Source: Inquilinus sp. KBS0705 (GTDB lineage Bacteria; Bacteroidota; Bacteroidia; Sphingobacteriales; Sphingobacteriaceae). From it: a DNA stretch of 64,000 nucleotides. Both the position numbers and the translations under genes were made by a program. The notes under the pieces are model-generated. The model was given only the letters and a program-made list of their open reading frames with translations, was not told where the DNA came from and searched no databases. Shown here one piece after another: positions 55,106 to 62,729 of this stretch (the first letter of the stretch is position 1; every line of letters begins with the position of its first letter). The stretch covers positions 868,001 to 932,000 of the forward strand of contig VCCI02000001.1 in assembly GCA_005938025.2 (NCBI GenBank). The letters are read 5' to 3'.

Positions 55106-55975
55106 TTATTGCAATTGCGCTTTTATCATCCTGTCGCGGCCGCTCATATCTTTACGTAACTCAATGTTAATAAATGTTTTATTTGAGAGTAACTCAACTG
55201 TTTCTGCACCAAAATTTTCGTTGATCTCGAAAAATAGCAAGCCATTTGGGTTGAGGTGGTTAAGTGCGAAATCGGCAATCGCTTTGTAAAATATAAGGGG
55301 ATCCTGTTCGGGCACAAACAGTGCGGTATGGGGTTCAAAACCGGTTACGTTTTGGTGCATTTGGGTTTTATCTTCAAGGGTAACATAAGGGGGGTTGCTT
55401 ACTATAATATCGAATTTCGAATGTTGAATGTCGGGTGTTGGGTTTAGAATGTCTATCTCAATAAACTCAACCACTACATCATTAATAACCGAGTTTTGCT
55501 TTGCCGTATGCAGGGCATCAGCAGAAATATCTATAGCACTCACAGCGGCTTCTGGCAAATTCTTTTTTAAGCTAATGGCAATACAACCGCTGCCCGTGCC
55601 AATGTCTAAGATAGATAAGGACTTTTGACTTTCAACTTTCGACTTTCGGCTCAATAAAACCCATTCCACCAGTTCCTCCGTCTCGGGCCTTGGTATCAGC
55701 ACCGCCGGGTTCACTAAAAAATTGAGTCCGTAAAACCCGGTACTGCCTAAAATGTATTGTACCGGTTTGCCGGTTTTAAGTTCTACGAGTATATTTATCA
55801 GCTTTTCCTGTTCGCCGGGCGGAATATCCGTTTCGGGGAAAGCTTTTATTTTAGCACGGGATAACCCTGTAATTTCTTCCAGTACCAGCATGGCAATCGC
55901 CTCTGTTTCACGGGTGTCATACAAACCGGTTAATGCTTGCTGAAAAGACAGAAATACATCCTTAATAGTTTTCAT
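55106..55975 (-). CDS. prmC: peptide chain release factor N5-glutamine methyltransferase PrmC
   Basis: PrmC methylates the GGQ glutamine of release factors 1 and 2. The preferred start is the ATG at 55975, giving MKTIKDVFLSFQQALTG (289 residues); an ATG at 55990 adds MLLCC. The helical N-domain precedes RPETEELVEW (96-105), DIGTGSG (124-130, the SAM site) and the catalytic NPPY (194-197). Two linkers look unusual: residues 109-120 (SRKSKVESQKSL) and 178-189 (NPTPDIQHSKFD). Both are encoded by short AT-rich repeats like those between genes in Bacteroidota (55620-55650 and 55411-55451). The essential motifs are intact, so the protein is probably functional. Confidence 0.93.
   Translation of the reverse strand: MKTIKDVFLSFQQALTGLYDTRETEAIAMLVLEEITGLSRAKIKAFPETDIPPGEQEKLINILVELKTGKPVQYILGSTGFYGLNFLVNPAVLIPRPETEELVEWVLLSRKSKVESQKSLSILDIGTGSGCIAISLKKNLPEAAVSAIDISADALHTAKQNSVINDVVVEFIEIDILNPTPDIQHSKFDIIVSNPPYVTLEDKTQMHQNVTGFEPHTALFVPEQDPLIFYKAIADFALNHLNPNGLLFFEINENFGAETVELLSNKTFINIELRKDMSGRDRMIKAQLQ
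55411..55451. repeat. short CGAATTTCGAATGTTGAATG-type repeat inside prmC
   Basis: The plus strand reads CGAATTTCGAATGTTGAATG and goes on with GTCGGGTGTTGGGTTTAGAA, a run of related TTGAATGT-like words typical of short intergenic repeats in this phylum. Here it lies in frame in prmC, encoding residues about 176-189 between the SAM site and NPPY. Confidence 0.5.
55620..55650. repeat. AAAGTCGAAAGT-type repeat inside prmC
   Basis: The plus strand reads GACTTTTGACTTTCAACTTT then CGACTTTCGG: five near-copies of a six-to-seven-base unit, which on the coding strand is GTCGAAAGTTGAAAGTCAAA. It encodes SRKSKVESQKS (residues 109-119). The GT2 gene at 50991-51016 has a similar run. Confidence 0.55.
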
Positions 55976-55996
55976 GCAACAAAGTAACATAAAAGC

Positions 55997-56004
55997 TACT
56001 TTTG
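55997..56004 (+). promoter_or_regulatory. candidate -7 box just before ribD
   Basis: TACTTTTG matches TAnnTTTG exactly and ends 4 bases before the ribD ATG, implying a nearly leaderless transcript or an unused match. The region is only 33 bases wide between divergent prmC and ribD. Confidence 0.35.
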
Positions 56005-56008
56005 CACA

Positions 56009-57064
56009 ATGGCATTACATGATATATATATGCAGCGCTGCCTTGATCTGGCCGCTATGGGGGCGGGCAACGTAAGCCCTAACCCGATGGTGGGTGCTGT
56101 AATTGTTCATGAGGATAAGATAATAGGTGAGGGCTATCACCAGCAATATGGTAAAGCCCATGCAGAGGTAAATGCCGTTAACATGGTGATTGCAAACCAT
56201 ACAAACCACGTCGAATTATTGAAGACGGCCACAATTTATGTATCGTTAGAGCCATGCGCGCATTATGGCAAAACACCGCCTTGTGCCAATCTGATCATCA
56301 AACACCAAATACCAAAAGTTGTAGTGGGCTGCCGCGACCCGTTTCCGCAGGTGGATGGCAAGGGTATCGAAAAATTGCAGGCAGCAGGTGTAGAAGTGCT
56401 GACCGGTGTGTTAGAAAAAGAATGCCGGTGGCTAAACCGCCGCTTTTTTACACGTGTGCAAAAGCAAAGGCCTTATATAATATTAAAATGGGCCCAAACT
56501 GCCGACGGTTTTTTTGCCCCGGCTGATGGCAGCCAACACTGGATAACCGGCCCCGAAGCCCGCAAACTGGTACACCAATGGCGCGCCGAAGAGGACGCTA
56601 TATTGGTGGGTAAGAATACTGTTATAGCAGATAACCCGCAACTAAACGTGCGCTATGCCGAAGGGCAGTCGCCTAAGCGGGTGGTGATAGACCGTAGGCT
56701 GGAATTAGATAAAAACTTTAATATATTTAACCAATCTGTTGATACATTGATATTTAATGAAGTTAAAACGGATATAGACGGAAAGGTAAAGTATATTGCC
56801 CTGGAGGATTTTGACCGCTTTGTGCCGCAATATATTTTGTTCCAGTTATACATGCAGGATATTCAATCGGTTATTATTGAGGGCGGGGCACATACACTAA
56901 ACTCGTTTATTGATGCCGGTTTGTGGGACGAAGCACGTATTTTTACCGCCCCGTCTGTTTTAACAGATGGCATTAAGGCACCATTTATAAATACTGATGG
57001 TGCTATACTAACTGCTGTGGGGGCAGATACTTTACATATAGTTTACCATCAACCTAAAAACTAA
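56009..57064 (+). CDS. ribD: bifunctional riboflavin biosynthesis protein RibD
   Basis: RibD carries out deamination and side-chain reduction of the pyrimidine intermediate of riboflavin synthesis. The 351 residues contain an N-terminal CMP/dCMP-type deaminase zinc site (H51-A-E53, C83 in EPCAHYGKTP and C92 in PCANLI) and a C-terminal reductase domain from about 147 (RPYIILKWAQTADGFF). Both domains are complete, so it should be bifunctional. It overlaps the EamA gene by one base and starts an operon with it and YigZ. No other riboflavin gene or FMN riboswitch is seen here. Confidence 0.96.
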   Translation: MALHDIYMQRCLDLAAMGAGNVSPNPMVGAVIVHEDKIIGEGYHQQYGKAHAEVNAVNMVIANHTNHVELLKTATIYVSLEPCAHYGKTPPCANLIIKHQIPKVVVGCRDPFPQVDGKGIEKLQAAGVEVLTGVLEKECRWLNRRFFTRVQKQRPYIILKWAQTADGFFAPADGSQHWITGPEARKLVHQWRAEEDAILVGKNTVIADNPQLNVRYAEGQSPKRVVIDRRLELDKNFNIFNQSVDTLIFNEVKTDIDGKVKYIALEDFDRFVPQYILFQLYMQDIQSVIIEGGAHTLNSFIDAGLWDEARIFTAPSVLTDGIKAPFINTDGAILTAVGADTLHIVYHQPKN

Positions 57065-57933
57065 TGTTATACGTTTTTTTAAGTGTTTGCTGTAGTGTTG
57101 TGGTGTCGGTTTTACTAAAACTGGTGCGGCGTTGTAGTATAGATATACTGCAGGCCATCACCTTTAACTACAGCATGGCGATACTACTTACCTGGTTCTT
57201 TTTTAGGCCGAGCCTGCAAATCGAAACTTTGAAAGAGGCACCATTAACTATACTATTACCATTAGGTATTTTACTGCCGGTTATATTTTTAGTAATGGCA
57301 TCATCGGTAAGGGTAGCCGGTATAGTGCGTACCGATGTAGCTCAAAGGCTTTCGCTTTTTGTATCGTTAACAGCGGCTTTTTTGCTTTTTGGCGATAAAC
57401 CCAATACTTATAAAATGATTGGTATTACTGTTGGCTTTGCAGCTATATTATGCTGTATACCCTGGCAAAAACAAACTGCCAACCGTAAAATTTTAAGCAA
57501 CGCCTGGGTGTATCTGCTGCTGGTATTTTTGGGTTTAGGTGTTATAGATATTCTATTTAAACAGGTGGCAGCGTTTAAGGCAATACCGTTTACTACGCTG
57601 CAATTTATAGCATTCATTATCGCTTTTATTATAGCGTTGGTAATATTGTTATATAGGGTTTATACCAAACAAACACGCTTGTCGTGGCCGCATATTATGT
57701 TCGGCTGGATACTGGGTGTGGCTAACTTTGGTAACATATTGTTTTATTTAAAGGCGCATACCGCTTTGTCTACCAGCCCATCGCTGGTGTTTTCGGCCAT
57801 GAATATTGGTGTAATAGCGCTGGGCACAGTGGTTGGCCTGTTTGTGTTTAACGAGCGTTTAAGCCTGCTTAATAAAATTGGTATTGGCCTTGCTGTAGCA
57901 GCCATTGTAATTATTACTGTTTCGCAATATTAA
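57064..57933 (+). CDS. EamA/DMT-family transporter
   Basis: A 289-residue inner-membrane protein with about ten hydrophobic helices, the layout of the EamA (drug/metabolite transporter) superfamily. The second half repeats the first (for example FNYSMAILLTWFFF and GWILGVANFGNILFY). The substrate is not evident. It overlaps ribD by one base at the start and YigZ by one base at the end, so it is translated from the ribD transcript. Export or import of a riboflavin-related compound would be a guess. Confidence 0.88.
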   Translation: MLYVFLSVCCSVVVSVLLKLVRRCSIDILQAITFNYSMAILLTWFFFRPSLQIETLKEAPLTILLPLGILLPVIFLVMASSVRVAGIVRTDVAQRLSLFVSLTAAFLLFGDKPNTYKMIGITVGFAAILCCIPWQKQTANRKILSNAWVYLLLVFLGLGVIDILFKQVAAFKAIPFTTLQFIAFIIAFIIALVILLYRVYTKQTRLSWPHIMFGWILGVANFGNILFYLKAHTALSTSPSLVFSAMNIGVIALGTVVGLFVFNERLSLLNKIGIGLAVAAIVIITVSQY

Positions 57934-58547
57934 TGCTGTTCGACGATACTTATAAAACCATCTCTGCTGACACAGAGGGCATCTTTCGCGACAGGGGCAG
58001 TAAATTCCTGGGCTTTGCTTATCCAATAACATCAGATGCCGATATAAAACCTATACTGGCAAAATTACGGTCTGAGCACCCCAAGGCTAATCATCATTGC
58101 TGGGCCATAAGGCTGGGGATAGACCGCTCTGTTTTTCGTGTAAACGACGATGGCGAACCATCGGGCACTGCCGGCAGGCCAATACTAAATACGCTGTTAT
58201 CAAAAGATGTTACCAATATTTTAGTGGTAGTGGTGCGTTATTTCGGCGGCACATTATTAGGCGTGCCCGGTTTAATAAACGCCTATAAAGCCGCTACCGA
58301 AGCTGCCTTAGAGCAAGCCGTTGTTATACAAAAAACAGTTAACGATGTTTACACCATTACGTTTGAATACCCGCAAATGAACGACGTAATGCGCATTATA
58401 AAAGATGAGCAGCTACAGGTTTTAGAACAGTTGGCTGAATTGAATTGCAGTATCAAATTTTCCGTCCGTAAAACACAGGTAGAAGGGGTGATGAACAAGC
58501 TTGATAAGCTAACTGGCGTAAAGGTGGCTTATAATTACAGCGGTTAA
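57933..58547 (+). CDS. YigZ/IMPACT family protein
   Basis: A 204-residue cytoplasmic protein of the YigZ / IMPACT family. The N-terminal domain has the typical GSKFLGFAYPI (residues 22-32), HHCWAIRLG and NDDGEPSGTAGRPILN (around 74-89), and VVVVRYFGGTLLGVPGLINAY. The C-terminal DUF1949-like domain starts near residue 135. Its biochemical role is not settled; it is often suggested to relate to translation factors. Confidence 0.93.
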   Translation: MLFDDTYKTISADTEGIFRDRGSKFLGFAYPITSDADIKPILAKLRSEHPKANHHCWAIRLGIDRSVFRVNDDGEPSGTAGRPILNTLLSKDVTNILVVVVRYFGGTLLGVPGLINAYKAATEAALEQAVVIQKTVNDVYTITFEYPQMNDVMRIIKDEQLQVLEQLAELNCSIKFSVRKTQVEGVMNKLDKLTGVKVAYNYSG

Positions 58548-58605
58548 TACACGATTAAGGATTTGCAGCCAAACCTTTCATTAAAATTGCTTATTTTGCC
58601 TGCAT

Positions 58606-59955
58606 ATGCAATCTTTCGATATAGATAAAACCGACCTGCTCCGCATTAAAACCGCTCTTGAGGATAGTGATGCGGAACTAGAGCTGGTTTTGAACGAATA
58701 CCACGCATCGGAGATAGCTATATTATTTGAAAAACTGCCTCAGGACGCAAAAGAGCGTATTATTAACCTGCTGCCTATAGAGAAGGCTTCTGAGATCATC
58801 TCGGAAATGACCGAAGAATCGCACCCCGAGGATATCCTTATCAGTCTTGATCCTGAAAAGCGGTCGGAGATTATTGAGGAGCTGGATTATGACGATGCTA
58901 CCGATATTATTTCGCAGCTTGATGCCGATGAGCAGCACGAGATACTGGAAGACCTTGATCACGAGGATGCCACCAACATACGCGCCCTTCTAAGTTACGA
59001 CGAAGATACCGCCGGCGGCTTAATGAACTCGGAGTTTATTTGTGTAAACATAAACGCTGATAAAAAGGAAGCCCTTGACGAGATTATCCGCCAATCTGAA
59101 GAAATGGAGGAGTTTTATACCATATATGTGGTAGATGACGCCGATATTTTGCAGGGGATAGTATCTATCAAATCTATTATTAAAGCCCGTGCCGATACCC
59201 GCGTGCGGGACCTGGTGGTAAAGGATTTTGTTTACGTAAAAGCAGAACTTGACCAGGAAGATGTAGCCAGTCTTATCTCTCAGTATAACCTTACCAGTAT
59301 ACCCGTTGTAAACGATGAGATGAAATTGCTTGGCCGTATTACGGTAGATGATATCATCGACGTAATGGAGGCCGAGAATACCGAGGATATATTAAAAATA
59401 TCGGGTGTATCTGAAGATGAAGAGCTGAGCGGTAATTGGCGCGACGCGGTAAAAAGCCGTTTACCATGGCTGGTTATTAACTTGGCTACCGCTTTTTTGG
59501 CGGCATCCATCATTCGTAATTTTGATGCTACAGTTAAAAACCTGGCCATCATATCGGCCTACATGACTATAATTGCCGGTATGGGTGGCAACACAGCAAC
59601 ACAGGCATTAGCAGTAACCGTTAGGCGTATATCGTTAAGCGACCTAAGCGACAGGCAAGCCTATAACACCGTATTAAAAGAGTTTTTAGTTGGGTTAATA
59701 AATGGCGCATCAAACGGTGTTATTGTGTTTGCGGTAGCCTATTTTTACGATGCTAACCCCATGTTGGGCCTTGTATTGTTTTTAGCCATGACAGGTAATT
59801 TAGTAGTAGCCGGTTTAACAGGTGCATCTATACCGCTGATACTGAAAAGGGTAGGGATAGACCCTGCAGTAGCATCATCCATCATCATTACAACCTTTAC
59901 AGATTGTATTGGATTTTTTCTGCCATTATGGTTGGCGAGTAAGCTTTTATTATAA
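58606..59955 (+). CDS. mgtE: magnesium transporter MgtE
   Basis: A 449-residue Mg2+ channel. The acidic N-domain (about 1-130) has the repeated DALEDxDHEDA-type loops, e.g. LDYDDATDIISQLDADEQHE, then a CBS-domain pair (about 135-255) that senses cytoplasmic Mg2+, and a C-terminal membrane domain of five helices (about 285-449) with GMGGNTATQALAVTVRRI, the MgtE pore signature. No riboswitch hairpin is obvious in the 58-base leader. CorA is also encoded in the window. Confidence 0.95.
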   Translation: MQSFDIDKTDLLRIKTALEDSDAELELVLNEYHASEIAILFEKLPQDAKERIINLLPIEKASEIISEMTEESHPEDILISLDPEKRSEIIEELDYDDATDIISQLDADEQHEILEDLDHEDATNIRALLSYDEDTAGGLMNSEFICVNINADKKEALDEIIRQSEEMEEFYTIYVVDDADILQGIVSIKSIIKARADTRVRDLVVKDFVYVKAELDQEDVASLISQYNLTSIPVVNDEMKLLGRITVDDIIDVMEAENTEDILKISGVSEDEELSGNWRDAVKSRLPWLVINLATAFLAASIIRNFDATVKNLAIISAYMTIIAGMGGNTATQALAVTVRRISLSDLSDRQAYNTVLKEFLVGLINGASNGVIVFAVAYFYDANPMLGLVLFLAMTGNLVVAGLTGASIPLILKRVGIDPAVASSIIITTFTDCIGFFLPLWLASKLLL

Positions 59956-59960
59956 TTTTG
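59932..59960 (+). promoter_or_regulatory. Bacteroidota-type promoter for bioB
   Basis: TTG at 59932-59934 and TAATTTTG at 59953-59960 are 18 bases apart. The -7 box is an exact TAnnTTTG match, with the mgtE stop inside it, and the ATG of bioB is 22 bases downstream. The pair gives the best promoter prediction in this half of the window. Confidence 0.5.
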
Positions 59961-59981
59961 ACCTATCAAAACTAAATACTT

Positions 59982-60998
59982 ATGACCGAAGTAAGATACG
60001 ACTGGACACAGGAACAAATTGCCGAAATATACCACTCACCACTGCTTGACCTTATTTACAGGGCGGCAACTATACACCGCGAAAATAAAGATTATGCCGA
60101 GGTACAAATAAGCTCGCTTATTTCTATAAAAACCGGTGGCTGCCCCGAGGATTGTGCTTACTGTCCGCAAGCGGCACGCTACAATACCGGTGTTGATGTG
60201 CATGCCATAATGCCCAAAGAAGAAGTGATAGCTGTTGCCCAGCGCGCTAAAAATGGCGGTGCATCAAGGCTTTGTATGGGGGCGGCATGGCGCGAAGTGC
60301 GCGATAACCGCGATTTTGACAAAGTGATTGACATGGTAAAGGCTGTTAACGCGATGGATATGGAAGTGTGCTGCACCTTAGGTATGCTTACCGAAAGCCA
60401 GGCGCAACGTTTAGCCGATGCCGGCCTTTATGCCTACAACCATAATTTAGATACCTCTGAAGACGACTATAAGCGTATCATCACCACCCGTACTTATGAC
60501 GACCGCCTGCAAACTTTAGAGCATGTGCGTAAGGCTAAAATATCTGTTTGCAGTGGCGGTATCATTGGTTTAGGCGAAACCGTTGCCAACCGTATATCAA
60601 TGCTGAAAACATTATCAAACCTGCCTACCCATCCGGAATCGGTGCCTATTAATGCGTTGGTGCCTGTTAAAGGTACACCACTGGCCGATCAGCCGCGCGT
60701 TTCTGTTTGGGATATGGTAAGGATGATTGCTACTACCCGCATTATTATGCCTAAAACTGTAGTAAGATTATCAGCAGGGCGCACCGAAATGAGCACTGTT
60801 GAGCAGGCATTTTGCTTTATGGCAGGTGCCAATTCTATATTTGCCGGCGAAAAGCTGTTGACCACTCCAAACCCATCTTTTGATGAAGATATGGCTATGT
60901 TTGAATTACTTGGTTTAACCCCGCGTAAAGCATTTAAAAATGGCCGCCCTAACGAGCCTAAAGAACTGAGGGAGATGAGTATTAATGAAGTGATATAG
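59982..60998 (+). CDS. bioB: biotin synthase BioB
   Basis: BioB inserts sulfur into dethiobiotin, using radical SAM chemistry and an auxiliary [2Fe-2S] cluster. The 338 residues have the radical SAM motif CPEDCAYC with C54, C58 and C61, and later [22 protein letters not shown] and [12 protein letters not shown] as in BioB. No bioA, bioD or bioF is adjacent, so biotin genes are scattered. It has its own promoter box. Confidence 0.97.
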   Translation: MTEVRYDWTQEQIAEIYHSPLLDLIYRAATIHRENKDYAEVQISSLISIKTGGCPEDCAYCPQAARYNTGVDVHAIMPKEEVIAVAQRAKNGGASRLCMGAAWREVRDNRDFDKVIDMVKAVNAMDMEVCCTLGMLTESQAQRLADAGLYAYNHNLDTSEDDYKRIITTRTYDDRLQTLEHVRKAKISVCSGGIIGLGETVANRISMLKTLSNLPTHPESVPINALVPVKGTPLADQPRVSVWDMVRMIATTRIIMPKTVVRLSAGRTEMSTVEQAFCFMAGANSIFAGEKLLTTPNPSFDEDMAMFELLGLTPRKAFKNGRPNEPKELREMSINEVI

Positions 60999-61019
60999 AT
61001 CCCTGCTTTTAATAAAACA

Positions 61020-61070
61020 AAATGCCACAGTATTTCTTTTATACTCAAAAAAAGAAATATTATGGCATTT
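61020..61070. promoter_or_regulatory. 21-bp near-perfect hairpin covering the start codon of the ferritin-like gene
   Basis: Bases 61020-61040 pair with 61050-61070 with one C-A mismatch and one G-T pair in 21, around a 9-base loop. The right arm includes the ATG (61062-61064) and the next two codons. In RNA this would hide the start codon. It lies 22 bases after the bioB stop and has no terminal T-run beyond TTT, so it is unlike a usual terminator. A DNA operator is the other option. Confidence 0.7.
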
Positions 61071-61376
61071 GATCAATACCACGAGCCGGCTAACGAGCTG
61101 AGCGACAAAACCCGCACCTTTGCGCGCATGATAGTTTCATTAGGCGAAGAAGCCGAAGCCATTAACTGGTACGAGCAGCGCATATCTGTAGAAAAAGACC
61201 CTCAAGCAAAAGCCATTATGCAGAACGCCCAGCACGAAGAGTTTAAACACTTTGGTATGGACCTGGAATTTTTGCTTCGCCAAAAACCGGTGTGGCGCAA
61301 AACCCTGCAAGCCATATTGTTTAAAGAAGGCGACATTGTAGAATTAGGCGAAAAGGGCGAAGAAGCTTCAGAATAA
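61062..61376 (+). CDS. encapsulated-ferritin-like protein (EncFtn family)
   Basis: A 104-residue helical protein. It aligns by eye with encapsulated ferritins such as that of Rhodospirillum rubrum: HEP near residue 7, EEAEAINWYEQR (29-40), and HEEFKHFGMDLEFLLR (58-73). The metal-binding equivalents are E30, E60 and H63, with W36 and Y37 also conserved. Members form ring-shaped decamers with a ferroxidase site made between subunits and store iron inside an encapsulin shell. No encapsulin gene is near, and the C-terminus (GEKGEEASE) lacks an obvious encapsulin-targeting tail. It may act with a distant encapsulin or freely. Confidence 0.85.
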   Translation: MAFDQYHEPANELSDKTRTFARMIVSLGEEAEAINWYEQRISVEKDPQAKAIMQNAQHEEFKHFGMDLEFLLRQKPVWRKTLQAILFKEGDIVELGEKGEEASE

Positions 61377-61412
61377 TTTTTATATTCAGCATGTAATAGT
61401 TGAATGTAAATA

Positions 61413-62309
61413 ATGAAAAAATACGCTTTAAGCTTCATAGTTTCCTTTTTATTAACGCTTGGTGTTGTTGCACAAAATAAGATAGTTGTGCTGCAAACCG
61501 ATTTTGGTTTAAAGGATGGTGCCGTATCAGAAATGAAAGGCGTGGCTATGGGTGTATCGCCCGAGCTGAAACTGTTCGATCTTACGCATGAGATACCTGC
61601 ATACAATATCTGGGAAGCATCTTACCGCTTATATCAAACCATTAATTATTGGCCAAAAGGCACTGTATTTGTTTCCGTGGTCGATCCGGGTGTAGGCACA
61701 TCGCGTAAATCGGTAGTGCTTAAAACCAATACCGGGCAATATATTGTTACACCAGATAACGGCACGCTTACCCATGTGGCCGAAACTTATGGCATAGCCG
61801 AGATAAGGCAGATAGACGAGGCCGTTAATCGCCGTAAGGGTTCCGGCAAATCGTATACCTTTCATGGGCGAGATGTTTATGTATATACCGCTGCGCGCCT
61901 GGCCGCAGGTATAATTAGCTATGAACAAGTTGGCCCTGCGTTGCCGCGACAGGTAGTAATTATCCCTTACCAAAAAGCGGTATTCGAAAATGGTATGTTA
62001 AAGGGAACAATTGATGTGCTTGATGTACAATATGGCAATATCTGGACGGATATTAGTGATGAGTTAGTAAAAAAGCTTAGCCCTAAATACGGCGATTTGC
62101 TCCATTTAAAAATATTTAACAAAAGCAAGATGGTATACGAAGGCGAAGCCCCTTACAGCGAAACCTTTGGCAGTGTACCCCAGGGAAAGCCCTTGTCGTA
62201 TTTAAACAGTTTACTGCAATTGTCTTTCGCGCTTAACATGGGCAGCTTTGCCGATACCTACAAAATTGGCAGCGGCAGCAATTGGAGCGTAGAAGTGACC
62301 AGGAAATAA
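61413..62309 (+). CDS. SAM hydroxide adenosyltransferase (DUF62) with a signal peptide
   Basis: A 298-residue protein of the DUF62 / SAM hydroxide adenosyltransferase family, which cleave S-adenosylmethionine to adenosine and methionine in known members. Motifs: LQTDFGLKDGAVSEMKGV, FVSVVDPGVGTSRKS, VTPDNGTLT and FHGRDVYVYTAA. The first 20 residues (MKKYALSFIVSFLLTLGVVA) look like a Sec signal peptide, which is odd for an enzyme acting on cytoplasmic SAM. It is 36 bases after the ferritin-like gene. It ends directly against the convergent zinc finger gene. Confidence 0.9.
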   Translation: MKKYALSFIVSFLLTLGVVAQNKIVVLQTDFGLKDGAVSEMKGVAMGVSPELKLFDLTHEIPAYNIWEASYRLYQTINYWPKGTVFVSVVDPGVGTSRKSVVLKTNTGQYIVTPDNGTLTHVAETYGIAEIRQIDEAVNRRKGSGKSYTFHGRDVYVYTAARLAAGIISYEQVGPALPRQVVIIPYQKAVFENGMLKGTIDVLDVQYGNIWTDISDELVKKLSPKYGDLLHLKIFNKSKMVYEGEAPYSETFGSVPQGKPLSYLNSLLQLSFALNMGSFADTYKIGSGSNWSVEVTRK

Positions 62310-62582
62310 TTAATACTCTACAAACTGCTCATCCGGGTAGCACCATAGCCAGCGTTCGCCGGGCTGTGCCGATGCTATTACAGGATGCTTTACCGCATGG
62401 TAATGCTTGGTCATATGCTGCTCATCGCTTTGGTCGCAGCAAAGGGTAACGCCACAGGTTTGGCAGGTACGCAGGTGAAACCATTCGGTACCCTGTTTAA
62501 TACATTCTTCGCAAACCTGCTCTTCGCTTAATTTAACTGATGTTATAGCCTGTAAATGCTGGCAAAGTGATTGATCGTCCAT
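62310..62582 (-). CDS. UBP-type zinc finger protein
   Basis: A 90-residue protein starting MDDQSLCQHLQAITSVKL at the ATG at 62582; a longer frame from 62696 is less likely because its extra 38 residues are unlike the family. The zinc-binding pattern C(EE)C...CQTCG...H...H with CGVTLCCDQSDEQHMTKHYHAVKHP matches the UBP-type zinc finger (ZnF_UBP). Bacteria have no ubiquitin; such domains occur alone in many Bacteroidota with unknown partners. It shares a divergent control region with the radical SAM gene. Confidence 0.82.
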   Translation of the reverse strand: MDDQSLCQHLQAITSVKLSEEQVCEECIKQGTEWFHLRTCQTCGVTLCCDQSDEQHMTKHYHAVKHPVIASAQPGERWLWCYPDEQFVEY

Positions 62583-62692
62583 TTTAATATGCGCCTTTAT
62601 AATGCGGTTAACCAAAATTAATAAACAATTTGATAACGTAATCCGCCTGCAAGCATATTCTTTAAAAGAGTAAGTTATATTTTTATCTGGCA

Positions 62693-62723
62693 TCAAAAAT
62701 GCTAATATTATTAGTATTTTTGA
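62693..62723. promoter_or_regulatory. 13-bp inverted repeat overlapping the radical SAM promoter
   Basis: TCAAAAATGCTAA (62693-62705) is the reverse complement of TTAGTATTTTTGA (62711-62723) with one G-T position, around TATTA. The right arm contains TATTTTTG (62715-62722), an exact TAnnTTTG box 7 bases before the ATG of the radical SAM gene. A repressor operator overlapping the promoter is a fair reading. Confidence 0.5.
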
Positions 62724-62729
62724 TTTGAT

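Noticed and set aside
61020..61070. Rho-independent terminator of bioB
   Set aside because: The stem is AT-rich, the right arm lies in the next gene's coding sequence, and no proper T-run follows.
62583..62696. N-terminal extension of the UBP zinc finger protein
   Set aside because: The extra 38 residues do not look like the family and include AT-rich spacer sequence; the ATG at 62582 gives a compact zinc finger protein.
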